Source: Alcanivorax nanhaiticus (GTDB lineage Bacteria; Pseudomonadota; Gammaproteobacteria; Pseudomonadales; Alcanivoracaceae). From it: 64,000 bases of DNA. A model generated the notes under the pieces. The model ran no database searches. It was not told the DNA's origin and saw only the letters and a program-made list of their open reading frames with translations. Made by a program: the position numbers and the translations under genes. Of this stretch, positions 19,121 through 28,411 are shown piece by piece. Every line of letters starts with the position of its first letter. Positions within the stretch are counted from its first letter, which is position 1. The stretch lies in assembly GCF_000756665.1 (NCBI RefSeq), contig NZ_ARXV01000006.1, positions 1 to 64,000 of the forward strand, given 5' to 3'.

Positions 19121-19178
19121 GTGGGAAGGTGCTTGCACGCGAAGGGTTAAAAAGATTCGCGTGCAAGCACCCTCCCAC
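19121..19178. repeat. REP-like inverted repeat
   Basis: Two arms of about 23 nt in opposite orientation (GTGGGAAGGTGCTTGCACGC and its complement) form a strong hairpin with a short loop. The same arms occur at 38315-38382. GTGGG ends with a GCTTGC core resemble REP sequences of pseudomonads that are spread by RAYT transposases. Confidence 0.85.
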
Positions 19179-19241
19179 AGCGTTGTTGCCAGCCATTAAC
19201 CCTTGGCGTACCAGCACCAGTCCACATTCACGCAGGAAGGC

Positions 19242-19348
19242 TATTTCGCGGTCGCACGCCCGCTCCCACGGCGAGTGGGTAATCACCCCATCTTTAGCGT
19301 TTGGGCGAACTGTTGCACCTGTGGGAGCGGCGGTTCCGCCGCGAAATA
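19242..19348. repeat. Paired REP-like units in opposite orientation (BIME-like)
   Basis: The left unit (19242-19269) runs TATTTCGCGG to CGCTCCCAC. The right unit (19321-19348) is its inverse, GTGGGAGCGG to CGCGAAATA, itself a perfect small hairpin (GGCGGTTCCGCC). A third, degenerate unit may lie near 19369-19395. No transposase gene is nearby. Confidence 0.75.
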
Positions 19349-19477
19349 CCTTGCCAGGCGCTACCGCGCATCGTGGCCGAACGTCCACTCCCACAACACA
19401 CTCAACCCCATGCCGGTCACTGAACGAGGGAGCGTCGCTGGCGGCGCGACAACCCACATCGTTAATAACTGATTTGC

Positions 19478-19545
19478 CACTGAGCACACAGGGTCCACAG
19501 AGAAAACCTGTCTTTCCTCAGTGAACCCTGTGCCCTCTGTGGTGA
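19478..19545. repeat. Nonamer-bracketed inverted element (family D)
   Basis: The left arm has three 9-nt units (CACTGAGCA, CACAGGGTC, CACAGAGAA). The right arm has the same three in reverse complement (CACAGAGGG, CACAGGGTT, CACTGAGGA). The core is only about 13 nt. The architecture matches the heptamer elements with a longer unit. It sits inside the larger family A element. Confidence 0.8.
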
Positions 19546-19718
19546 AAAGGCTTTTGATCCTGGTCTGGGATCGCACCGCCACCGAGCGCAGCGAATAACC
19601 GACGCTACGGCAATGAGAGGGAGATTAAATCAGGCTTTCCCGGAAATCCGCGATGAACCTTTGTCTTTTACGCTTTTGATTTTCGCAACTCGAAACTCGT
19701 CACTCGAAACTCACCCCT

Positions 19719-22469
19719 TCAGAACCCCACCGACGTCACCAGCTGGAAACTGCTCTCGCTGGTGATGGTGTCATCATCGGTATAGGCATACTCAAACGCG
19801 AAGCGCAGCGGCGCGCGGTGGAACAGCAACAGTTCCGCATCCAGCCCGACAATCGCCTGATTCAGTTCCAGCTCCACCGGGCCGAAATCCAGATCGTAAT
19901 GACGATAGCGCAGGTGCAGTGCCTCACGACGCAACGACACCGGGAACTTGAAGGAATACCAGGGCAAGTTGATCACCTTGGAAACACTGGCTTCGCCAAA
20001 CGCCACCTGCTCTGCATAGTAGGTGCCTTCCAGCGCCGGAATCACAACCCGGGAAGGATCGTTGGCGATGAAGTCCTGCTGCTCGTCCAGCTCCACACCA
20101 CGACGTTCAAACTGATTGATTGCCGCATCGCTTCGGGATAACTGACCACGGGCACCCAAATAGAACTCGGCCGGCAAATCGGTCATCAGACTCAGGGTTC
20201 CGCCATAGGTAGCGTCATCCCGGTCGTCCACTCCATAACCGGTAATACCAAAGTGCTTGTTGGGCAGGAAACTGTTACCAAAACGCGTAGTGCGATTGAG
20301 ACGCCAGGTCCCCGCCAACGGTTCACGCTCATCCAGGTGATAATCCTGATACCAGGTGCCAGCCAGCTCGCTGTACCAGTAACCGGACTGCAACATCGGC
20401 AATCGCAGCTCGGCACTCAGCCCATGGTCCCGCGCCTCTTCCGGGAGAGCCTCCCGGTCCAGTTGATCGTCCTGCACCCAGTATTGTTTCACCCCACCAA
20501 TGAGGAAAAACTGGCTGTTGTTATAGCCCACCCCTGCCAGCTTGGTGAGATCTTCATCACGATAGGCAAACAGGGAAAATTCATTCTGTTCCAGCGGATC
20601 CGCGAAACGCACATTGACGTTGTACAGGGTATGCGTGTCCGTCTCGTCCTGCGGCGTGCTCTCATCATCGTCTTCCACATACAGGCTGGCGGAAAGATCG
20701 GTGGCGCTGTAGCGCATGGCAGTCCAGGAGTGATAACGACGATCCAGACTCAACGCCTGTGGTTCACTTTGCACCGTCAGGTTGTCCGCCGCGCCTTCCG
20801 CGGTATCCCAAAGCAGCGTCCGCTCCACCGGGGCTGCCACCTGCGGCTGCAACGGCTTGAGGTAGTAACCGTAATGATCCGCCTGAATCGCCACCGCCAG
20901 CACCTGATCATCATCCAGCAAGCGGGCACCGACGATATCGTCCTCCGCCAGCACCCGGCTCACCGCACCCCCTTCGGCAGCAACCCGGTACAGGGTTGAA
21001 CCTAGCTCGCTGTTGGCCACAAACAATACCCGCCCCTGGCTGTCCACATCCGCTATGACTCCGTAGTAACCCTGGTACTGATACAGCGCGGTGCGGTTAC
21101 GGAACAAAGTGCGAGTGGAGCCGTCCTGTACGAAGTAATAGAGATCGTCCCCTTTCACTTCCACGCCGGAGTTGACCTGGGCATAGAAACGGTCGCCCAC
21201 ATACAGCTGTGGCTGATCGTAGGAACTGGCCACATCGAAATAGACCGGCTCCCCCGCAGCGGTATAACCCTGCATGATTCGGCCGCGGGTCTCGTCATTC
21301 AGATAGGCACTTTCACTGTACAGCCCCTGATAAATCCGCCACGGCGTGCTGTAGGCACTGGCAACGGACCAGGTCTCGCCGTCATGCCTAATCAGCTCGC
21401 CCGCCCGATATGTGGAGCGCTGTTTCTGCACCTCCCCGTTTTGCCGGTTCAGCACCACATGGAAAGGGGCACGGACATCTTCGGGGCTGGCGAGAAAAAA
21501 GATCTCCTGATCATCGCTGTTCAGCGCAGTGAAGTGTTTGGAGGTCAACAACGGCTCACCTTCGCTGACCACCGCCAGCTGTGCCTGCTGCTTCTGCTGG
21601 TTGGCCCAGTCGGCAAAGGTGTTGTCGAAATTGTTGCCGATGGCGGTGCGCAGCGGCGCATTGGTGACAAAGGGCAGGTACCAGTAGCGAGAACGCACCT
21701 TGAAATAGCTGTTGGTGGCATCCAGCCCGTAATTATCCGCCAGGTAATACTGGTAGTGACTCCCCACCACATAACTGGCCTCCCCGTAGGGGAAATACAG
21801 CGTCTGGTTGTAGACCCGCTCCGGCTCAAGATAGCCGGCCCTGGCCTGGGCGTTTACCAGGGCATCAAAACGGCCGCTGTAAAGCCGGCCACCATTACCG
21901 TGACGGGATTCGTTAAGTACCGCATTGCCTTCCAGCATGAAAGAGGACTCAAAGGCGTTGGGCACAATGGCAGGAATGAAGGGCGTCATCAGACTGCCGT
22001 TGCCGAGCAGCTTGTGCAGGGCACTGGACACCTTGTTGTCCTTGGCGTTGATCTGATAGTTATGCGCCGTCTCATGAAACAGCAGCACATCCAGCCAGGA
22101 GGTAGTGGAAAAGTAATCTACCGCCGCCGCGCCGCCCACATAATTGATCTGGCGATTGTGCGGAAACTGGGTGGAAAAACCATTGGCAATCTGGTTGTTG
22201 TCGGAGATTAATCCCACATACAACGGCGAGTCCATCTGATAGCCAAAAGTGGCCTCATAATCAGGCTGTAGATGTTGCTGAGCGCCAGCCGCATGTTCCG
22301 CAAAGCCCTTGTTCTTCTCGGTGAAAATCAGCTCGGTATTACGCACCGAAGCCTTGTAATAAGCGTCATCATGGGGCACGACGGTTTGGTTGCGCTGCAC
22401 CAGGGTTTCAGCCTGTACCAAGCTAACCGCCATCGCCCCCAACAACCCCAGACTGAACGACCCTCTCAT
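19719..22469 (-). CDS. Predicted surface metallopeptidase with propeller-like middle and barrel-like C-terminus
   Basis: 916 residues, signal peptide about 1-20. Residues 132-136 are HETAH, a zinc HExxH motif. Glu180 follows in FMLEGNAVLNES, matching the third ligand and EGxA pattern of gluzincin/peptidase-MA proteins. The middle (about 310-600) has repeated short strands suggestive of a PD40/TolB-like propeller. The C-terminal third has alternating aromatic strands and ends in Phe, like an outer-membrane barrel. Together these suggest a peptidase displayed on the outer membrane. The ATG has a GAGG site. Divergent from a lipoprotein hydrolase gene. I know no named family with this full order. 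Confidence 0.7.
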   Translation of the reverse strand: MRGSFSLGLLGAMAVSLVQAETLVQRNQTVVPHDDAYYKASVRNTELIFTEKNKGFAEHAAGAQQHLQPDYEATFGYQMDSPLYVGLISDNNQIANGFSTQFPHNRQINYVGGAAAVDYFSTTSWLDVLLFHETAHNYQINAKDNKVSSALHKLLGNGSLMTPFIPAIVPNAFESSFMLEGNAVLNESRHGNGGRLYSGRFDALVNAQARAGYLEPERVYNQTLYFPYGEASYVVGSHYQYYLADNYGLDATNSYFKVRSRYWYLPFVTNAPLRTAIGNNFDNTFADWANQQKQQAQLAVVSEGEPLLTSKHFTALNSDDQEIFFLASPEDVRAPFHVVLNRQNGEVQKQRSTYRAGELIRHDGETWSVASAYSTPWRIYQGLYSESAYLNDETRGRIMQGYTAAGEPVYFDVASSYDQPQLYVGDRFYAQVNSGVEVKGDDLYYFVQDGSTRTLFRNRTALYQYQGYYGVIADVDSQGRVLFVANSELGSTLYRVAAEGGAVSRVLAEDDIVGARLLDDDQVLAVAIQADHYGYYLKPLQPQVAAPVERTLLWDTAEGAADNLTVQSEPQALSLDRRYHSWTAMRYSATDLSASLYVEDDDESTPQDETDTHTLYNVNVRFADPLEQNEFSLFAYRDEDLTKLAGVGYNNSQFFLIGGVKQYWVQDDQLDREALPEEARDHGLSAELRLPMLQSGYWYSELAGTWYQDYHLDEREPLAGTWRLNRTTRFGNSFLPNKHFGITGYGVDDRDDATYGGTLSLMTDLPAEFYLGARGQLSRSDAAINQFERRGVELDEQQDFIANDPSRVVIPALEGTYYAEQVAFGEASVSKVINLPWYSFKFPVSLRREALHLRYRHYDLDFGPVELELNQAIVGLDAELLLFHRAPLRFAFEYAYTDDDTITSESSFQLVTSVGF

Positions 22470-22727
22470 CCTGCTACCTCATTCCTGACCGGAGCCAATA
22501 CTCAAGCAGAACATTCCGCCAGCTCCATTACACATTCTCACAAAAATTACCGAACGAACCAGCACGCGCCACTGCACATCAACTGAGCCACACCGAGTCA
22601 CAATCTAACCTTTGTCTCGGTCGACCCGACCTTCTTTTGCCTTAGGGCGGCGCCGGGAATGCCTTGCAGGTGTATAACGAGTCATCTCGGCTACCTCCTT
22701 CATTCGATAATAACGACGAGGCCAGCC

Positions 22728-24695
22728 ATGCAAATCCCTACCCTGTTCCCGCCTCGCGGGCTAGCAGCACTCACTCTCACTATCAGTCTTGCAGCCTGTG
22801 GCGGCGACAGCAGCAGTTCCGGGACACAAACACCCGATGCCAATACGTCCACAGCGATACCCAATGTCAGCGAACCGGCGCCAGAGCTTCCTGCTTCCGA
22901 GCAGGCCAACTTGATCTGGCCAGACGCCTACCAACGGGCACAAGACTACCCAAACACCGTAACCCTGCCACAAAAGCTCATCACCATGCGTGACGGCATT
23001 CGCCTGGCAGCCACGGTGACTCTGCCGGCAGACGCCGCAGGCAACCCCATCAATCAGCCGTTACCCGTTATCGCCACCTTCACTGGCTACAACCAGTTCT
23101 ACTCCGCGGGTGCATTTGCTGATAACGAGCTGGTGCAAAGAGGGTATGCCTACATCACCGTAGACATGCGTGGCACCGGCGCTTCGGAAGGCAGCTGGCA
23201 GGCATTCAGCCAGATTGATCATGATGATATTGCCGAGCTTTTGGACTACATCACGATACAACCCTGGAGCAACGGCACTATCGGCATGAATGGGGCTTCC
23301 TACATGGGCATCACTGGCCTTCTGGCTGGCGCCAGTGAAGACCCGGCAGTGAAAGCTATTTTTGCCGTAGTCCCCATGGGGGATGCCTATCGGGATGTGG
23401 TTTTTGGGGGCGGGCAGATCAACGCAGGCTTTATTCCCCTATGGATTACGCTGGTTACCGGACTCAGTCTGATTCCCACCCCTGCGGGGTTTGACAATAA
23501 CGACCCGAGCTATGCACTGACGACCCTGCTGCAACACCTGCAAGGCGCACTGACCGATTTTCAGCTACCCGTTGTCGCTGGCGCTCTCATCGGCGACGAA
23601 AACCGTTATGACACTGAATTCTGGCGCATCCGTTCTCCACTGGAAATAATCGACAAGGTCAGCGCTCCCACCTTTGTGGTGGGTGGATTGCACGATATTT
23701 TCCAGCGAGGGGAACCGCTCATCTATGAAGGCCTCAAGGCGCATACCAATGCCAAACTGCTGATCGGTCCGTGGACACATCTGCAAGGCTCATTTGGTGA
23801 AGGCTTGCCGGCCGATGGCGTTCCTGATCTGGCCAATATTCGCCTGGCCTGGTTTGATCATTACCTCAAGGGTATGGATACCAGCGCTGATAGCTATCCA
23901 CCGGTCACGCAGTACTACAAAGGCAGCGAGCGCTATGTCACCGCCTCAGACTGGCCTCACCCTGAAGCCCATGCAGAAACATTCTACCTGCATGGCAAAC
24001 CCCTTCTGCCATTGCTGGGCACCATTACCCGGCAAGCACCAGGCGCCAGTTACCAGACCAGCCTTTTACAAACGCCTCTCAACGGCCTTTGCTCAGCCAG
24101 CGCCAGCCAGTGGACCGCAGGTGTACTGGGTATGATCACCCCTCCCTGCGCCGAGCAGGACAACCTGACCAATCTGTTGGAAGCGGTCTACACCAGCGAA
24201 CCCCTACCCGAGGCAATGGCCATCAATGGTCCGATTACCGGACAGATCTGGGCTTCTACCACAGCCTTCGACACCAATGTAACCGTGCGCATCAGTGTAG
24301 TTGATGAAAACGGAATTGCCCGGCCACTAACCCATGGCATCCAGATGGCATCCATGAGCGCCAACGATCCAGAACGCGCCCGCTACATGGATAACAAATT
24401 GATCCAGCCCTGGCATCCGTACAGCGCTGAAAGCCGCCAGACCATTACCCCGTTCAAACCGTTTCTGGCTGACGTAGAAGTCTTCCCCACCAGTGCGGTG
24501 ATTGCGGCAGGTGAGCGTCTGCGTGTTAGCGTAGGGGCCAGCGATCTTCCCCATGGCATCAGCCCGATCCCGGATCTGCTGACAAGCCTGCTGGGGGCAT
24601 TGACCCTCTACAGCAGCCCCAACATGCCATCCCGTGTGAATATTCCCTTGGTACCGACAGAGTCAGTGCAATCGCATTTCAACCCGCAAAGCTGA
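22728..24695 (+). CDS. CocE/NonD-family serine hydrolase, predicted lipoprotein
   Basis: 655 residues from ATG 22728 (GAGG upstream). Lipobox SLAAC near residue 24. The alpha/beta hydrolase core of the X-Pro dipeptidyl-peptidase S15/CocE family has nucleophile Ser191 in GASYMG, Asp323 in GGLHDIFQRG and His351 in GPWTHLQG. The strand before the nucleophile region reads VDMRGTGASEGSW. The C-terminal X-Pro beta domain runs from about 440. The family hydrolyses esters, amides or X-Pro peptides; the substrate here cannot be told. It faces the barrel-peptidase gene divergently and converges on a small porin gene. Confidence 0.9.
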   Translation: MQIPTLFPPRGLAALTLTISLAACGGDSSSSGTQTPDANTSTAIPNVSEPAPELPASEQANLIWPDAYQRAQDYPNTVTLPQKLITMRDGIRLAATVTLPADAAGNPINQPLPVIATFTGYNQFYSAGAFADNELVQRGYAYITVDMRGTGASEGSWQAFSQIDHDDIAELLDYITIQPWSNGTIGMNGASYMGITGLLAGASEDPAVKAIFAVVPMGDAYRDVVFGGGQINAGFIPLWITLVTGLSLIPTPAGFDNNDPSYALTTLLQHLQGALTDFQLPVVAGALIGDENRYDTEFWRIRSPLEIIDKVSAPTFVVGGLHDIFQRGEPLIYEGLKAHTNAKLLIGPWTHLQGSFGEGLPADGVPDLANIRLAWFDHYLKGMDTSADSYPPVTQYYKGSERYVTASDWPHPEAHAETFYLHGKPLLPLLGTITRQAPGASYQTSLLQTPLNGLCSASASQWTAGVLGMITPPCAEQDNLTNLLEAVYTSEPLPEAMAINGPITGQIWASTTAFDTNVTVRISVVDENGIARPLTHGIQMASMSANDPERARYMDNKLIQPWHPYSAESRQTITPFKPFLADVEVFPTSAVIAAGERLRVSVGASDLPHGISPIPDLLTSLLGALTLYSSPNMPSRVNIPLVPTESVQSHFNPQS

Positions 24696-24724
24696 AAGCG
24701 AATCGCACTGACAGGTTTGCTAAT

Positions 24725-24760
24725 GGGAGAGGGCCACACCATCACGTTTGGCCCTACTCC
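24725..24760. terminator. Hairpin between convergent genes
   Basis: GGAGAGGGCC pairs with GGCCCTACTCC (one bulge) between the hydrolase and porin stop codons. It has no T-run on either strand, so it is at best a weak shared terminator. Confidence 0.4.
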
Positions 24761-25335
24761 TAAAAGCGGCTGATGAAACCGAGGTTGATGGTAGTAAGAT
24801 CAAAGTCGTCATCATCGTCCAGCTGTACCCACTCGGCATAAATCGCCGCCGTGTCGCTCAGATTGACATCTACACCAGCACCGTAGGAGGGATCACTGGC
24901 TGTCACTTCTTCGCTATCACGAAATGTAGTAGATCCAAGTAAAGAGCTGACGGTAAATTCAGTGGTGACCTCAGCCTTCGCGGTTGAATGCCCCAGCAAC
25001 ACATAGGGTGCCACCGGCTGACGACGGTCCAGCCCCAGTTTGAGATAAGCGCCCACCAACCATTCGGGATCGATATTGACGCTAAGGCCACCTTCGCTGA
25101 GTTCATCATCATCGATGCCGTAACCCAGGCGCCCCTCCAACGCCACATAGGGGTTAACTTGCACCCCAAAACGGGTCTGAAGGCCTGCTGGCTCAATATC
25201 TTCGTCGTCAGTTTCCTGACTCAACATGCTGTAATGCGCCCCGAAGTAACCATCCTGGGAATACACATCATCAGCCCAGGCCGGCCCATGAAGTGCAACC
25301 AGGGTTAGCGGTACGAGCGACATGGCTTTTTTCAT
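24760..25335 (-). CDS. Small outer-membrane beta-barrel (porin-family) protein
   Basis: 191 residues with a signal peptide (LVPLTLVALHGPAWA) and about eight amphipathic strands ending in Phe (LGFISRF). This matches OmpA/opacity-type porin-like proteins. Asp-rich surface turns are prominent (TDDEDIE, DDDDDF), possibly cation-binding loops. A GGAG site lies 7 nt before the ATG. No operon partner. Confidence 0.8.
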   Translation of the reverse strand: MKKAMSLVPLTLVALHGPAWADDVYSQDGYFGAHYSMLSQETDDEDIEPAGLQTRFGVQVNPYVALEGRLGYGIDDDELSEGGLSVNIDPEWLVGAYLKLGLDRRQPVAPYVLLGHSTAKAEVTTEFTVSSLLGSTTFRDSEEVTASDPSYGAGVDVNLSDTAAIYAEWVQLDDDDDFDLTTINLGFISRF

Positions 25336-25544
25336 TTTTCATCTCCATGAATACAGATAGATACGACTTTAACAGAGTGTCACATCGTCGTCACAACAGG
25401 CCCGGCGAAAATTCGTTGTGCGCATGTAACTACAGCGAAAAGCAGGCTTTTTCTTTTGTGTGTGGGGGGCTACAGGTACCAAAGCATCTGAAGGCCATTC
25501 CCAAGGATGAGTACCTGCCTTGAAACTTCAGTTCGTAGAGCGAC

Positions 25545-25572
25545 AAAAAAAGGCCGCACAAAGGTGCGGCCC
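25545..25572 (-). terminator. Rho-independent terminator
   Basis: Minus strand: GGCCGCAC stem (8 perfect pairs, loop of 4) followed by seven T. The only upstream candidate transcript is the short unit starting near 25740. Confidence 0.8.
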
Positions 25573-25659
25573 AACGACCTGTGCCAGGGGGCAGCAGGTT
25601 ATCGGCATTCACAACACGTCAGCGGCCACCCGTAACGAGGCGAGGCCAGCATGCTGGAA

Positions 25660-25725
25660 TCAGCAGAAATCGGTGTAGGGTGGTGAGGCAATACGGGGTA
25701 GGCACCCGCGATGTCGACAGGTCAT
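25660..25725 (-). CDS. Possible 21-residue peptide
   Basis: ATG 25725 has a very good ribosome site (GGGAGAG, 6 nt spacing). The frame encodes MTCRHRGCLPRIASPPYTD then FC, with three Cys. A terminator lies about 90 nt downstream. It matches no family I know. It could equally be chance within a small RNA. Confidence 0.25.
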   Translation of the reverse strand: MTCRHRGCLPRIASPPYTDFC

Positions 25726-26003
25726 AATGAGCTCTCCCAAGTCCATTTGTTCGCTCTCGGCCCACTTCTAAATATATTTTTCAGGCCGTTATTATTGCTC
25801 AAGGCTGTTTATATGCAGCTGTAAGCGTAAACACAATCCTTAGGTTACGGCTACAGGCTCAGCGGTCGATTTCGCCGGGTTTACGGTTGAAGCAACATCC
25901 ATCCCGGCGTCTCAATGATTCCGAATATGCGCCGCCAAAACCGGATAAACCGTGAACCAGCTCACACCGCACAAAACAGAACAAACAATTTCCAGAGCGT
26001 TAC

Positions 26004-27329
26004 TTATCTCACACCGGCAGACAAGGATTCTGGTTGCACAAACTGGCCGGTGACTGGGAAATGTACCGTCACCATCAACCCGCCATGGGGATGATTGGCC
26101 AGACTCATCTCGCCGTGATGCATATCCACGATACGTTTGACGATGGCCAGCCCCAGGCCGCTGCCACTTAATGTCCGCGCCTTCTCTCCACGGGAAAAAG
26201 GTTGCAACAACAGGGGAATATCCTCTTCCTTGACGCCCTTGCCATGATCCCGCAGGGTCAGCACCACCACGTTGTCCTTGACGGCAGTGCGAATCTCTAC
26301 CGGCGACGCCCCATACTTGAGAGCATTACCAATCAGGTTCGCCAACATACGCTTCACCGTGAGTCGCTTGAGCATCATCCGCGGCAAATCATCCAGCTCG
26401 AAACGCAGCTGCTCCGGCGGATACTTGCCCGCCACTTCCTGGATCAGCCCATTGAGATTTTCAAAATCCGGAGTCTCGTCGGCACCATCCCGGATAAAGG
26501 CAATGAACTGATCGAGGATGGCGTCCATGTCTTCGATATCCTCAATGATACCTTTCGCCAACTCCTCGTCTTGCATGAACTCTGCAGACAGCCGCAAACG
26601 GGTAAGCGGGGTACGCAAATCATGAGACACGCCCGCCAGCAACAGGGCTCGATCCCGCTGCGCCTGCTGCAAATCACTGGTCATGCGATTAAAGGCCGCA
26701 TTCACCGCCTGGATTTCCTCCGGCCCGATGGCGGTATCCAGCACTGGCACCGCCTCACCGCGCCCCACTTTCAGCGCCACTCTCGCCAGTCTGCGCAAGG
26801 GCAGATTCAAACCCCGAGCAATTAACAGGCCGCCAATAATGGCCAGCAACGGCACCGTCACCCCCCAACCAAGCAACAGGTAGCGGTCATAGTCGCGAAA
26901 GAATTCCATCGGCACCCGCAGCCAGTTTCCCTGGAAAGAGGGGGCATTTACCCATAGCACGGGCTGACGATTATCTTCCAGCCGCACCGTCACCGGCTCA
27001 TCCAGCATCTGCTCCAGTTCTTCCCGAAAGCGACTGACCACTGGCTGTGACAGCAGCATGGTGCCCTGGTGAAGATTACTTGGCGTGGCCACCTCAATGC
27101 TGGTAGCACCAGCCAGTCTTCCCGCCAACCGGGCATCCTCACCACCCTGCTCCGCAAATGCCAGCTCTGCTTGTAGCACCGTCAACCGCGCGTATTCCCG
27201 GATACCAGGCAAGTAAGCATTACGCGCAAAAAACCACAGGGTCAGCGCCTGACTGATGCCAATCACCAGCCCCACCACAATGGCGGAACGGACAAAGGCG
27301 GTGCGAGGATAAAACTTCACTGGCAACAT
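26004..27329 (-). CDS. envZ: EnvZ-like sensor histidine kinase
   Basis: 441 residues from ATG 27329; the longer frame upstream would translate the heptamer element and is rejected. One helix near the N-terminus (about 12-32), a periplasmic domain, a second helix (about 150-170), HAMP, HisKA with phosphoacceptor His in [13 protein letters not shown], and an HATPase with NALKYG, GKGV and GSGLGLAIV. EnvZ senses envelope or osmotic state and phosphorylates OmpR. The ompR gene lies upstream in the same direction, separated by a heptamer-type element of about 130 nt, which is an unusual interruption of this pair. Confidence 0.88.
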   Translation of the reverse strand: MLPVKFYPRTAFVRSAIVVGLVIGISQALTLWFFARNAYLPGIREYARLTVLQAELAFAEQGGEDARLAGRLAGATSIEVATPSNLHQGTMLLSQPVVSRFREELEQMLDEPVTVRLEDNRQPVLWVNAPSFQGNWLRVPMEFFRDYDRYLLLGWGVTVPLLAIIGGLLIARGLNLPLRRLARVALKVGRGEAVPVLDTAIGPEEIQAVNAAFNRMTSDLQQAQRDRALLLAGVSHDLRTPLTRLRLSAEFMQDEELAKGIIEDIEDMDAILDQFIAFIRDGADETPDFENLNGLIQEVAGKYPPEQLRFELDDLPRMMLKRLTVKRMLANLIGNALKYGASPVEIRTAVKDNVVVLTLRDHGKGVKEEDIPLLLQPFSRGEKARTLSGSGLGLAIVKRIVDMHHGEMSLANHPHGGLMVTVHFPVTGQFVQPESLSAGVR

Positions 27330-27357
27330 TCCATGACTGTTTGGGCAGAGAATAGCA

Positions 27358-27488
27358 GGTCGGACGTCGGACGTCGGACGTCGGACGTCAAAACCCAAAC
27401 CATGCCCCCCCGGAAATGCAAGGATAATGCAGCCGAGATTCAGCCTCGTCTGTACAGCGTCAGACATCCGACTTCAGACGTCAGACCT
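27358..27488. repeat. Heptamer-bracketed element (family C, copy 1)
   Basis: The left arm has four perfect units CGGACGT (27361-27388). The right arm (27457-27488) inverted reads units CTGACGT, CTGAAGT, CGGATGT, CTGACGC, so both fit CKGANGT. The core is about 67 nt. It lies between the ompR stop and the envZ start, touching both within about 30 nt. Confidence 0.8.
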
Positions 27489-27491
27489 CCC

Positions 27492-28202
27492 TCAATCCGG
27501 AACAAACACATAACCCACCCCCCAGACCGTCTGGACGTAACGCGGCTTGGAGGGGTCATCTTCCAGCAGGCGACGCAGACGCGACACCTGTACATCAATG
27601 GAGCGCTCCATGGCAGACCACTCACGGCCACGAGCCAGGCTCATCAGTTTGTCTCGGGTGAGCGGCTCGCGGGGGTTCTGCACCAGCGCCTTGAGCACGG
27701 CAAATTCGCCGGTGGTCAAACTCTGCGGATCACCATCGCGGGTCAGGGTGCGGTTGGCCAGATCCAGGGTCCAGGGCCCAAAACTCACCTGACCTTCTTC
27801 CTTGCTCGGCGCACCCGGCAGCTCACGCACATGGCGGCGCAGCACTGCCCGAATACGGGCATCCAGTTCCTTGGGATTGAACGGCTTGGGCAGGTAATCA
27901 TCCGCCCCCGCATCCAGCCCTTCAATACGCTCCGCATCATCGCCCTTGGCGGTCAGCATGATGATCGGCAGGCCGTTCTCCGCATCCCGCAGGCGACGGC
28001 AGATGGACAAACCGTCTTCACCGGGTAGCATCAAATCCAGAACCATGAGTGAATAGATTTCACGGGACAAGGCACGGTCCATCTGCTCGGCGTCTGCCAC
28101 CGCCTTGACAGTGTACCCGGCCTCTTCCAGAAACCGTTGCAACAGGCTGCGCAGGCGCGCATCGTCATCCACGACGAGAATCTTGTCTTGTTGTTCGCTC
28201 AC
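27492..28202 (-). CDS. ompR: OmpR-family response regulator
   Basis: 236 residues from GTG 28202, chosen because GGGAGG lies just before it. Alternative ATGs at 28223 and 28217 lack such a site. The receiver domain (about 1-125) has the phosphorylation Asp in LMVLDLMLPGEDG and the acidic pair VVDDD. A winged-helix DNA-binding domain follows (about 140-232). Its length matches E. coli OmpR (239). It acts with the EnvZ gene downstream. It is divergent from the RND pump, so that operon could be a target, which is inference. Confidence 0.9.
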   Translation of the reverse strand: MSEQQDKILVVDDDARLRSLLQRFLEEAGYTVKAVADAEQMDRALSREIYSLMVLDLMLPGEDGLSICRRLRDAENGLPIIMLTAKGDDAERIEGLDAGADDYLPKPFNPKELDARIRAVLRRHVRELPGAPSKEEGQVSFGPWTLDLANRTLTRDGDPQSLTTGEFAVLKALVQNPREPLTRDKLMSLARGREWSAMERSIDVQVSRLRRLLEDDPSKPRYVQTVWGVGYVFVPD

Positions 28203-28411
28203 TGGTCCTCCCGGCATCTGCATCGACAAGCAGACGTAAAATTGACGCAACAGAACTATTTCAGCGTCTGATTTACGCATTATGCTGCGAACGTGCAAGA
28301 AAATGGCATGACCAGATTGTTTAAAAACATTGCTACCGACGGCGGCGCAGGCAACTGGGACCGTTGTTTTACCGCCATTATCCAGACAATAAATGAGAAA
28401 AGGGGTCGACC

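Larger units (their letters stand above)
18690..19712. repeat. Composite heptamer-bracketed element (family A, copy 1)
   Basis: The left end is the 44-unit heptamer array. The right end (19681-19712) carries the same unit inverted, with varied last two bases. Both ends continue into related sequence: the words GTTCGTCGCGGATTAGCGGG on the left and GTTCATCGCGGATTTCCGGG on the right are inverted copies. The middle is filled by REP-like hairpins (19121-19178, 19242-19348) and a 9-nt-unit element (19478-19545). It occupies nearly the whole gap between the PQQ dehydrogenase and the metallopeptidase gene. No protein gene was seen in it. Confidence 0.85.
25336..26003. other. Intergenic region with possible short RNA or peptide gene
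   Basis: No conventional gene in 668 nt. On the minus strand an AT-rich stretch (about 25760-25810) that could hold a promoter is followed by a ribosome site, a 21-codon frame (25660-25725), a 12-nt palindrome (CCAGCATGCTGG, 25648-25659 approx.) and a strong terminator (25545-25572). The rest, about 25830-26000, shows nothing recognisable. Confidence 0.5.

Noticed and set aside
20253..20999. A 248-residue plus-strand frame opposite the metallopeptidase gene
   Set aside because: Antisense shadow; no family motif.
25660..25725. PqqA-like precursor peptide
   Set aside because: It has a YTD word but lacks the Glu-x3-Tyr core of PqqA and no pqq genes are near.
26202..26825. A 207-residue plus-strand frame opposite envZ
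   Set aside because: Antisense shadow; the minus strand has all histidine kinase motifs.
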